Notes under the pieces: model-generated
What the model was told of the DNA's origin: nothing
The model's input: only the letters and a program-made list of their open reading frames with translations
Database searches by the model: none
Shown here: one piece after another, positions 58,714-64,000 of the stretch
Position numbering within the stretch: position 1 is the first letter of the stretch
Layout of the letters: each line of letters opens with the position of its first letter
Made by a program: the position numbers and the translations under genes
Origin: Lentzea waywayandensis
GTDB taxonomy: Bacteria > Actinomycetota > Actinomycetes > Mycobacteriales > Pseudonocardiaceae
Direction of reading: 5' to 3'
DNA length: 64,000 nucleotides
Assembly: GCF_900115955.1 (NCBI RefSeq)
Contig: NZ_FOYL01000007.1
Span: 248,001 to 312,000 of the forward strand

Positions 58714-58734
58714 GCGGAGTGAACGGCGAGCCAA

Positions 58735-58842
58735 CCGATATATCAGCTGGTCACCCACCCAGGGTGACCAGCTGTTTTGCATCCGGATGCAAAAGACGTT
58801 TGCGGACGTCCGCAAACGTCTTTTGCATAACCGATATATCAG
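58735..58842. repeat. Composite palindromic element flanked by 15-bp direct repeats
   Basis: AACCGATATATCAGC occurs at 58733-58747 and 58829-58843. Between them are the lipA terminator, a 20-bp palindrome (58775-58794, TTTTGCATCC plus its complement) and a perfect 42-bp palindrome (58787-58828) centred at GGAC|GTCC with no spacer. Its centre TTTGCGGACGTCCGCAAA is a fuller form of the hairpin core in copies 1 and 2. The stop codon of the next gene lies within the right repeat. Confidence 0.85.
58744..58774 (+). terminator. Terminator after lipA
   Basis: CAGCTGGTCACCC/GGGTGACCAGCTG, 13-base perfect arms with a 5-base loop, followed by TTTT. Confidence 0.85.
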
Positions 58843-59378
58843 CGCACTCGGGCGTCGGCTTTCGAGGGCGACATCCGGAACTCGACGGTGGCGTGGAGGC
58901 CGGGTGTGCCGAGCGCTTCCCGGAGGCGTGGCAGGCCCTCGTCGTCGATGCGGCGGCGGATCCCCCGCAGATCGGCGTCGCCGTGGGCGCGGACGACGAG
59001 GGCCAGGCTCGGGGCGGTGTGCGGACCGGTCAGCGAGGCCTCGACCTTGCGCACACCGGGGTAGGCGGTGACCTCCTCGGCGAACGGCGCGGTGGCCGTC
59101 GCCGTGGTGATGCGGGTGGTGCCGGCCTCGTCGGCCCAGCGCCAGGACGCCACCTTGCGGCGCGGGATCTGGGCGGTGAGCCAGCGCAGGCACAGCAGTG
59201 CGATCACCACCGCAGCGGCCGCGATCACCCACAGCACCCACGTCTGCGGCAGCGCCGTGCCGGGTAGCAGTGCGTCGGAGCGGTCCGCCTGGGGCACGAA
59301 GCCGTAGTGGACGGCGACCGCGAAGGCGCCGGCGAGCATCAGGACCAGGCCCAGCAGGCCGAGGAGGAATCGGTTCAC
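58839..59378 (-). CDS. AmaP-like membrane anchor of Asp23 protein
   Basis: 179 residues with two N-terminal membrane segments (about 5-25 and 45-65) and a cytoplasmic C-terminal part (TTATATAPFAEEVTAYPGVRKVEASL). The layout matches alkaline-shock membrane anchor proteins (AmaP). Overlaps the stop and start junction of the next upstream gene (59375). Part of the Asp23/Gls24 operon. Confidence 0.75.
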   Translation of the reverse strand: MNRFLLGLLGLVLMLAGAFAVAVHYGFVPQADRSDALLPGTALPQTWVLWVIAAAAVVIALLCLRWLTAQIPRRKVASWRWADEAGTTRITTATATAPFAEEVTAYPGVRKVEASLTGPHTAPSLALVVRAHGDADLRGIRRRIDDEGLPRLREALGTPGLHATVEFRMSPSKADARVR

Positions 59379-59893
59379 GGTGTGCTCCTGAGTGCCTTGA
59401 CCCGCACCACGACCTGCGGCGGCCGGGCGAGGGCGAACTCGCCGACGCGGTGTTCCACGGCCGCGCGGACAGCGTCACCGAGGCCGTCGACCACGGCGCG
59501 CCGGGTCCGCACCACGGCGCGGACCCGGCGGCGGCGCACCTTCACGGCGGCGGATTCGACGCCGTCGACGACAGCGGCGGACCGCAGGGCGTTGCGCAGG
59601 CCGCGCACCGACACCGCGGTGTGCTGGTCCAGTGCCGCCGTCCGCGCCCGGCCGGGCACCACCGCGGCGAGGAACAGCACCAGTCCGATGGCCGTGACGA
59701 CCCCGCCCGCCACGGCCGTCTCCCGAGCCGACCACGTCGTGTCGTGCAGCAGGCCGGCCAGGGAGTCGTACGGCAGCAGCGGCACCTCGCCCACGGCCAG
59801 CTGGATCGCGCACACCGCCACCAGGACCGACGCCGCCAGCAGGACGAGCGCCGTGAGCGTCGCGGGCAGGGCCCGGCGAGAACGGCGGGTCAC
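59375..59893 (-). CDS. DUF6286-like membrane protein of the Asp23 operon
   Basis: 172 residues: two membrane segments (about 10-30, 60-82) with a C-terminal domain that resembles a Gls24-like fold (LDQHTAVSVRGLRNALRSAAVVDGVESAAVKVRRRR). Overlaps neighbours at both ends by 4 bases. Function unknown; probably envelope-associated. Confidence 0.7.
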   Translation of the reverse strand: MTRRSRRALPATLTALVLLAASVLVAVCAIQLAVGEVPLLPYDSLAGLLHDTTWSARETAVAGGVVTAIGLVLFLAAVVPGRARTAALDQHTAVSVRGLRNALRSAAVVDGVESAAVKVRRRRVRAVVRTRRAVVDGLGDAVRAAVEHRVGEFALARPPQVVVRVKALRSTP

Positions 59894-60255
59894 AGGACCC
59901 TCCTCACCGGGGCCGTGTCCGCGCGCAGCACGCCGACCGACACGTTCACCACCGACACCCGCAGGCCGGTGAGCGCGGCGACCCTGGCGACCAGGTGGGC
60001 GCGCACACGAGCGGCGGTCGACGCGACGGGTGCGGGGTAACGGAGGTCGAGGCGCGCGTCGAGCGTGGTCACTCCCCCGGTCACCCGTGCGGTGACCGCG
60101 CAGTCGAGCACGTCCGGGACCTCCATGGCGGCGCGCCCGGCGATGCGGCCCACCGCGCGGTCCGCGACGGTGGTCAGACCCGGCTGTGTCACGTCAGGCC
60201 GTGTCAGACCAGGTGGGGCCGGACCAGGTTGGACGGCGACGAGCGGTGTGGTCAT
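59890..60255 (-). CDS. Asp23/Gls24-like protein
   Basis: 121 residues: TVADRAVGRIAGRAAMEVPDVLDCAV, a domain of the alkaline-shock Asp23 family, and a C-terminal YPAPVASTAARVRAHLVARVAALTGLRVSVVNV. ATG at 60255. It contributes to an envelope-stress complex with the membrane proteins encoded next. Confidence 0.78.
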   Translation of the reverse strand: MTTPLVAVQPGPAPPGLTRPDVTQPGLTTVADRAVGRIAGRAAMEVPDVLDCAVTARVTGGVTTLDARLDLRYPAPVASTAARVRAHLVARVAALTGLRVSVVNVSVGVLRADTAPVRRVL

Positions 60256-60257
60256 CG

Positions 60258-60434
60258 TCAGTCCCGATCCCTGCCCAGCAGCTGCGCGAGGTCGAGCTTG
60301 CCCTCGGCGACCCGGCCCGCGACCAGGCCGAGCGCGCCGAAGACGAGCACGAGCAGGAACGCGCTGAAGCCCCCGAACGCGGCGGCCAGGCCGAGCGCGA
60401 GCCCGGTCAGCAGGCCCAGTGCGGTGGTGCTCAT
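60258..60434 (-). CDS. Small membrane protein (DUF2273-like)
   Basis: 58 residues, with one long hydrophobic helix pair (LLTGLALGLAAAFGGFSAFL, LVLVFGALGLVAG) and a short charged tail (EGKLDLAQLLGRDRD). Small membrane proteins of this type accompany Asp23 in other actinomycetes and firmicutes. ATG at 60434; 2 bases from the next gene. Confidence 0.7.
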   Translation of the reverse strand: MSTTALGLLTGLALGLAAAFGGFSAFLLVLVFGALGLVAGRVAEGKLDLAQLLGRDRD

Positions 60435-60445
60435 GTCGGTTCCTC

Positions 60446-60886
60446 TCACTGCACGCGCGTGGTCTCGGGCTCGTCGCCCTCGGTCTCACTCGGGATGTGC
60501 ACGTCGTTGACGTTGATGTTGACCTCGACGACCTCGAGGCCGGTGATCTGCTCGATCGCCGTGATCACGTTGGTGCGCACCGACTTCGCGAGGTCCGCGA
60601 TCGGCACGCCGTACTCGACGACGAGCTCCAGGTCGACCGCGGCCTGCTTCTCGCCGACCTCGACCGACACGCCCTGACCCGCGCTCGCGGTGGCGCCGGG
60701 GATGCGGTCGCGCAACGCGCTCAGTGCCCGCGTCGCGCCGCCGCCCAGCGCGTGCACACCCCGGATCTCCCGCGCCGCGAGGCCCGCGACCTTCTGCACG
60801 ACGACGTCCGCGATGGTGGTGGATCCCTTGTCGGTCACCAGCTTCCCGGCCGCGACACCGTTCTTCTCCACAGTCTGCGTGCTCAT
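60446..60886 (-). CDS. Asp23/Gls24 family envelope stress protein
   Basis: 146 residues: GSTTIADVVVQKVAGLAAREIRGVHALG and DLELVVEYGVPIADLAKSVRTNVITAIEQITGLEVVEVNINVNDVHI, a textbook Asp23 domain. Start at the ATG MSTQTV; the further upstream ATG adds nine residues with no support. Localises at the membrane via an AmaP-type anchor in other bacteria. Confidence 0.88.
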   Translation of the reverse strand: MSTQTVEKNGVAAGKLVTDKGSTTIADVVVQKVAGLAAREIRGVHALGGGATRALSALRDRIPGATASAGQGVSVEVGEKQAAVDLELVVEYGVPIADLAKSVRTNVITAIEQITGLEVVEVNINVNDVHIPSETEGDEPETTRVQ

Positions 60887-60943
60887 CGCAATCCCTTCCT
60901 TCGAAGCGTCCACATCAGATCGACAACGACAACCGCCGAAACG

Positions 60944-61237
60944 TCACGACCCGTTCAGGTGATCGAGGGCACGTTTGTCCACATCGGTCACCACGATTCG
61001 CAGGACGGCTTCTTCCCATTGCGTACCAAGGAGAACCGACTTCAATACCGCACCGGCCTCCGCGAGCGGCAGCGGCAGCCGGGTGGCGACGACCCGGACG
61101 CACACCAGTCCGTCCTCGACGTCGACGGCCAGCGCGTCCACGTCCCAGGAGATCCACGAGCGAGCAGGATCGGGCACCGACGGACGAAGCCCGTCGACCT
61201 TCTCCAGTGCCTTCAACAACTCCGTCACGATCACCAT
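60944..61237 (-). CDS. Small protein of the Asp23 operon
   Basis: 97 residues (MVIVTELLKALEKVDGLRPS, VRVVATRLPLPLAEAGAVL, VVTDVDKRALDHLNG). It may be a divergent Asp23-like or Gls24-like domain. Its first codons overlap the upstream gene by 7 bases. Function not recognised. Confidence 0.65.
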   Translation of the reverse strand: MVIVTELLKALEKVDGLRPSVPDPARSWISWDVDALAVDVEDGLVCVRVVATRLPLPLAEAGAVLKSVLLGTQWEEAVLRIVVTDVDKRALDHLNGS

Positions 61238-61578
61238 GCGACGTCCACGATCGTCACGAGAACGGACTCCACCTCGACGCCGGTCAGTTCCGGCACGAGC
61301 GCGCGCACCGACCGTTGCACGGCCTGAGCCACGGCCGCGGCCTGGTCCTGGCCCGAGATCACCACGTCCACCTCCAGCACCGCGGCCGTTTCCGACCACC
61401 GCACCCGCACGCCTTCCACCGGCGCGGGCTGCAACCCCTTGATCTGCTGCCTCGCCGCGCGCACCACCGAACTCACCAGGCCGGCCACACCCGGCTGCAC
61501 GCGCACGCCGGCGACCCGCTCGGCCGCGTGCACCGCGACCGCCGCCACCGCCGGAGCGGACACGACTGTTTCGATCAC
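61231..61578 (-). CDS. Asp23/Gls24-like protein
   Basis: 115 residues: VAAVAVHAAERVAGVRVQPGV and VDVVISGQDQAAAVAQAVQRSVRALVPELTGVEVESVLVTI, a compact Asp23 domain. GTG at 61578, 4 bases after the next gene's stop. The operon has at least four Asp23-like proteins. Confidence 0.78.
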   Translation of the reverse strand: MIETVVSAPAVAAVAVHAAERVAGVRVQPGVAGLVSSVVRAARQQIKGLQPAPVEGVRVRWSETAAVLEVDVVISGQDQAAAVAQAVQRSVRALVPELTGVEVESVLVTIVDVAW

Positions 61579-61582
61579 TCGC

Positions 61583-62125
61583 TCATCCTTCGAGAACGTC
61601 GGACACGACGAGGTCCAGGCGGGCGAGCCGCACACCGATCCGTGCGGAGGCCGCGGCCAGCACCCGGCGCCGCACCTCGTCGTACGCCTGGTGCGTGACC
61701 TGGCCGGCGGTGATCGCGATGCTCAGTTCGACCTCGATCACCGGGTCCATGCCGGTCGACTCCGGTGCTTCGACGACACGGCATCCACGCGCCCGCACGC
61801 CGTCCACGCCGTCCGCCGCGTAGCGCAGTACCGCCGCGACCGCGCGCGTGCTGATCCGGGCCAGTCCGTCGCCGGGCAACGGCACGACATCGGATCGCCG
61901 CACGTCGGCGCGCACCGCGGACATCACGCGGCTGACCAGGTCGAACGGCGGCTCGACCTCCTCGCGGACCATCTCCGCGGTCGCCTCGCGCAGAACCAGA
62001 AGGCTCTCCCGCACTGCCCCGCAGTGCGGACATGAGCGCATGTGTTCGCCAGAGAGGTCGATCGCCTCCCAGACTTCTTCTACGTCCCGCCCGCACGGCA
62101 GGACGTAGTCGGACGTCACCGCCAC
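61583..62125 (-). CDS. Anti-sigma-like zinc-finger plus Asp23 domain protein
   Basis: 180 residues. The N-terminal third has a zf-HC2-like motif, HMRSCPHC (about residues 28-35), typical of ECF anti-sigma factors, while the C-terminal two thirds are Asp23-like (VIEVELSIAITAGQVTHQAYDEVRRRVLAAASARIG). It overlaps the sigma factor gene by 10 bases. No transmembrane segment is evident, so it would be a soluble anti-sigma factor. Confidence 0.78.
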   Translation of the reverse strand: MAVTSDYVLPCGRDVEEVWEAIDLSGEHMRSCPHCGAVRESLLVLREATAEMVREEVEPPFDLVSRVMSAVRADVRRSDVVPLPGDGLARISTRAVAAVLRYAADGVDGVRARGCRVVEAPESTGMDPVIEVELSIAITAGQVTHQAYDEVRRRVLAAASARIGVRLARLDLVVSDVLEG

Positions 62126-62673
62126 GGCGCCATCACCTCCGCGAGTTGTGCCCGTGCCCGCGCGAGCCTGCCGCGCACCGACTGCTGGGTCGTGCCGATC
62201 GCCTCGGCGATCTCGTCGTAGGACCGGCCGTGGACCTCACGCAGCACCCAGCACGCCCGCTGTTCGGGGGTGAGACCGCGCAGTGCGGCTTGCAGCGCGT
62301 CGAGCTGCGCGTTCACCTCCACCGCGCGGTCGGGCCGGGTGCGCGGCGCCGGCGACTCGTGCTCGTCGAGCTCGGTGTCGGCGTGCGGTTTGCGCTTGCG
62401 CAGCACGTTCAGGCACTGGTTGGTGGTGGTGCGGTAGAGCCAGCCGATGAACGCCCTGTCGTCGTTGAGCTGTCCGAGACGCCGCCACGCCGTGAGGAAC
62501 ACGTCCTGCACCGCGTCCTCGGCGTCGCCGGTGCTGCCCACGATGCGCAACGCCAGCCGGTACATCGGCCCCTGGTAACGGCGCACGAGCTGCTCATAAG
62601 CCCTCATGTCGCCGTCGCGGGACCTTGCCACCAGCGTGGCGTCGTCGAGTGCGGCTGCTTCGGCCACGCTCAT
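62116..62673 (-). CDS. ECF-family sigma factor
   Basis: 185 residues with sigma region 2 (YEQLVRRYQGPMYRLALRIV, DAEDAVQDVFLTAWRRL) and region 4 (LTPEQRACWVLREVHGRSYDEIAEAIGTTQQSVRGRLARARAQL). ATG at 62673. First gene of the Asp23 operon; the next gene is probably its anti-sigma factor. Probably activates the operon under envelope stress. Confidence 0.93.
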   Translation of the reverse strand: MSVAEAAALDDATLVARSRDGDMRAYEQLVRRYQGPMYRLALRIVGSTGDAEDAVQDVFLTAWRRLGQLNDDRAFIGWLYRTTTNQCLNVLRKRKPHADTELDEHESPAPRTRPDRAVEVNAQLDALQAALRGLTPEQRACWVLREVHGRSYDEIAEAIGTTQQSVRGRLARARAQLAEVMAPWR

Positions 62674-62856
62674 GCGCACACCCCCCGCCCAATTTGCTTC
62701 GTCGCCCGATGGACACGTTCGAACGCGGAACGTCACGCGGTTCCCTGATTTCCCACCCGTGATCGCTCTCACCCGGTTTTCACCCGACCGTGGCGTGACG
62801 AAGCTGCGGGGACGGGCATTGAACAGGCGTCAGACCAACCAGCTCAGGAGGACGCG

Positions 62857-63063
62857 ATGTCGCTGTCGGACAAGATCGGCAACAAGGCGGAAGAGCTCGG
62901 CGGCAAGGCCAAGGAGACCGCGGGTGAGGTCACCGGCGACGAGCAGCTCGCCAACGAGGGCCGCGCCGATCAGGCGAAGGCGGCCGTGAAGGAAGGCGTG
63001 GAGAAGGTGAAGGACGCTGTCGGCGGGGTTGTCGACAGCGTTGCCAAGCACCTCAAGAAGTAG
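62857..63063 (+). CDS. CsbD-family stress protein
   Basis: 68-residue hydrophilic, helical CsbD-like protein: MSLSDKIGNKAEELGGKAKE, TGEVTGDEQLANEGRADQAKAAVKE. Members are general stress proteins of unknown molecular role. AGGAGG lies 8 bases upstream. Diverges from the ECF sigma gene. Confidence 0.88.
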   Translation: MSLSDKIGNKAEELGGKAKETAGEVTGDEQLANEGRADQAKAAVKEGVEKVKDAVGGVVDSVAKHLKK

Positions 63064-63080
63064 AGCACCTCAAGAAGTAG
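63047..63080 (+). repeat. 17-bp tandem duplication over the CsbD stop
   Basis: AGCACCTCAAGAAGTAG occurs twice in direct tandem (63047-63063 and 63064-63080); each copy ends in TAG. Confidence 0.9.
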
Positions 63081-63094
63081 TTAGAGGCTCTCAC

Positions 63095-64000
63095 TCACGT
63101 GAGACGGACCTCGCCCACGACGACGCCGTCGAGCTCGCGCACGAAGTCGGCGCCGAACGCGCTGGACGGCGTGTGCGAGCCGGGTGCCACGCCGTTGATC
63201 TTGCCGATGGCGCGGAGCACGGAGTCCGCGGTGAGGCTGTAGGCGTTCGGGGTGGTGATCGCGCATTCGACCTTCGTCTGCGCGTCCCACGCCTCGCCGA
63301 ACACCTCGGCCCTCGTGTTGGCGCGCTTGCGCTCGTCGGGGCCCTTCACCTTGCCGGCGACGGTCTTCGCGACGCTCTGCACGAACGGCGTCTGCAACAC
63401 GGGCGCGAACACCTGCTGCAGTTGCCCGAGCATGCCCGGCACGGTGGTGAACGTCGTGATGTTCGGAATCCCCGTCGAGCGGTAAGCGGTGCTCACATCG
63501 CCCCACGGGATGCTGCCGACCTCGCGCGGCCCGGACCGGAAGTAGGCGGTGCGCCGCCGATGCCCGATGCGGACGCTCCTCAGGTCACCGTTCACGCGGA
63601 TCCGCCCACCCACGGCCGCGGCCTCGACGGACGTCTTGGTCGTACCCGCGCTGGCTCCTCCCCCGACGACGAACGCGAGGTCGAGGTGCGTCGCGGACGG
63701 CAGGGCGTTCTTCAGGATCGCGGCGAGGCAGTCCGTGGGGACGACGTCGAACCCGGCGCCGGGCAACAGCACGATGCCGGCCTTGCGCGCGTCGATGTCC
63801 CTCAGGCCGATGGACTCGAAGACGTCGATCTCGCCCGTGATGTCGAGGTAGTGCGTGCGAGTCTTCAGGCAGGCGTCCACCATCGCGGTGGACGTGTGCG
63901 CGAACGGTCCCGCGCAGTGCACGACGGCGTCGACGTCCTCGAGATGCGCCCGCGCCTGGCTCAGGTCGAACGCCCGATGCTCCAGCCCGAGCGCGGCGGC
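63095..64000 (-). CDS. Saccharopine-dehydrogenase-like NADP-binding protein, 5' end beyond window
   Basis: The frame remains open to the right edge, so the start is outside. Visible part: VVHCAGPFAHTSTAMVDACLKTRTHYLDITGEI and VLLPGAGFDVVPTDCLAA, the pattern of saccharopine-dehydrogenase-like/trans-acting enoyl reductase family proteins. Reaction unknown. An internal in-frame GTG near 63922 is not the start, because the conserved sequence continues upstream of it. Confidence 0.85.
   Translation of the reverse strand, partial: AAALGLEHRAFDLSQARAHLEDVDAVVHCAGPFAHTSTAMVDACLKTRTHYLDITGEIDVFESIGLRDIDARKAGIVLLPGAGFDVVPTDCLAAILKNALPSATHLDLAFVVGGGASAGTTKTSVEAAAVGGRIRVNGDLRSVRIGHRRRTAYFRSGPREVGSIPWGDVSTAYRSTGIPNITTFTTVPGMLGQLQQVFAPVLQTPFVQSVAKTVAGKVKGPDERKRANTRAEVFGEAWDAQTKVECAITTPNAYSLTADSVLRAIGKINGVAPGSHTPSSAFGADFVRELDGVVVGEVRLT

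Noticed and set aside
58733..58843. Calling the palindromic element a transposon or MITE
   Set aside because: No transposase, and the direct repeats belong to a motif found elsewhere, so target duplication is not established.
1..64000. CRISPR arrays, tRNA or rRNA genes, and complete insertion sequences
   Set aside because: No regularly spaced repeats of the right length, no tRNA-like or rRNA segments and no transposase frames were seen.

Overview
High-GC actinobacterial chromosome. The gene order pepA - lpd - two-lipoyl E2 (sucB/dlaT) - TIGR01777-type epimerase - lipB ... lipA matches the conserved block of mycobacteria and related actinomycetes. The codon use, SARP/DesK-type regulators and aromatic polyketide genes suggest a Pseudonocardiales-like actinomycete; the genus is inference.

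Layout. 1-8306: housekeeping arm (leucyl aminopeptidase, OsmC-like protein, dihydrolipoamide dehydrogenase, E2 acyltransferase, epimerase-like protein, PAP2 phosphatase, lipB). 8349-57489: about 49 kb of accessory DNA sitting between lipB and lipA, which are normally neighbours. Its core is a C9-reducing type II polyketide pathway: ACP, didomain aromatase/cyclase, KSalpha, chain-length factor and malonyl transferase (12191-17779, minus strand), an ActIII-like ketoreductase with ferredoxin and ferredoxin reductase (26843-29176), and an OxyN/ZhuJ-type second cyclase (11245). Tailoring genes are three P450s, SDRs, an MDR reductase, an epoxide hydrolase, a quinone-type monooxygenase, an ActVA-like flavin hydroxylase and a SnoaL-like protein. 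Two KSIII-like acyltransferases occur, one with Ser in place of Cys. The second is paired with a carrier protein and a free-standing adenylation domain whose code reads valine-like; an acetolactate synthase (ilvBN) pair lies nearby. Two MFS pumps probably export product.

Embedded in the same island is a small RiPP cassette of the azole/azoline (TOMM) type: a 64-residue Ser/Cys-containing precursor (18959), a fused cyclodehydratase/YcaO (19150) and a SagB-like protein with no nitroreductase domain (21411), followed by a histidine kinase that is a tandem duplication of a whole DesK-type kinase. Regulation looks doubled: two small SARPs, two LuxR-type response regulators of identical length and two kinases lie in two sets, at about 18-26 kb and 51-55 kb. 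Heptamer-like repeats spaced 11 bp precede several operons and could be SARP sites.

57712-64000: lipA resumes the conserved arm, followed by a 42-bp perfect palindrome, an Asp23/Gls24 envelope-stress operon led by an ECF sigma factor, a CsbD-like protein and a truncated saccharopine-dehydrogenase-like gene. A family of AT-rich CCGATATATCAG motifs and GC-rich hairpins marks several intergenic spaces (1.5, 8.8, 53.8 and 58.8 kb).
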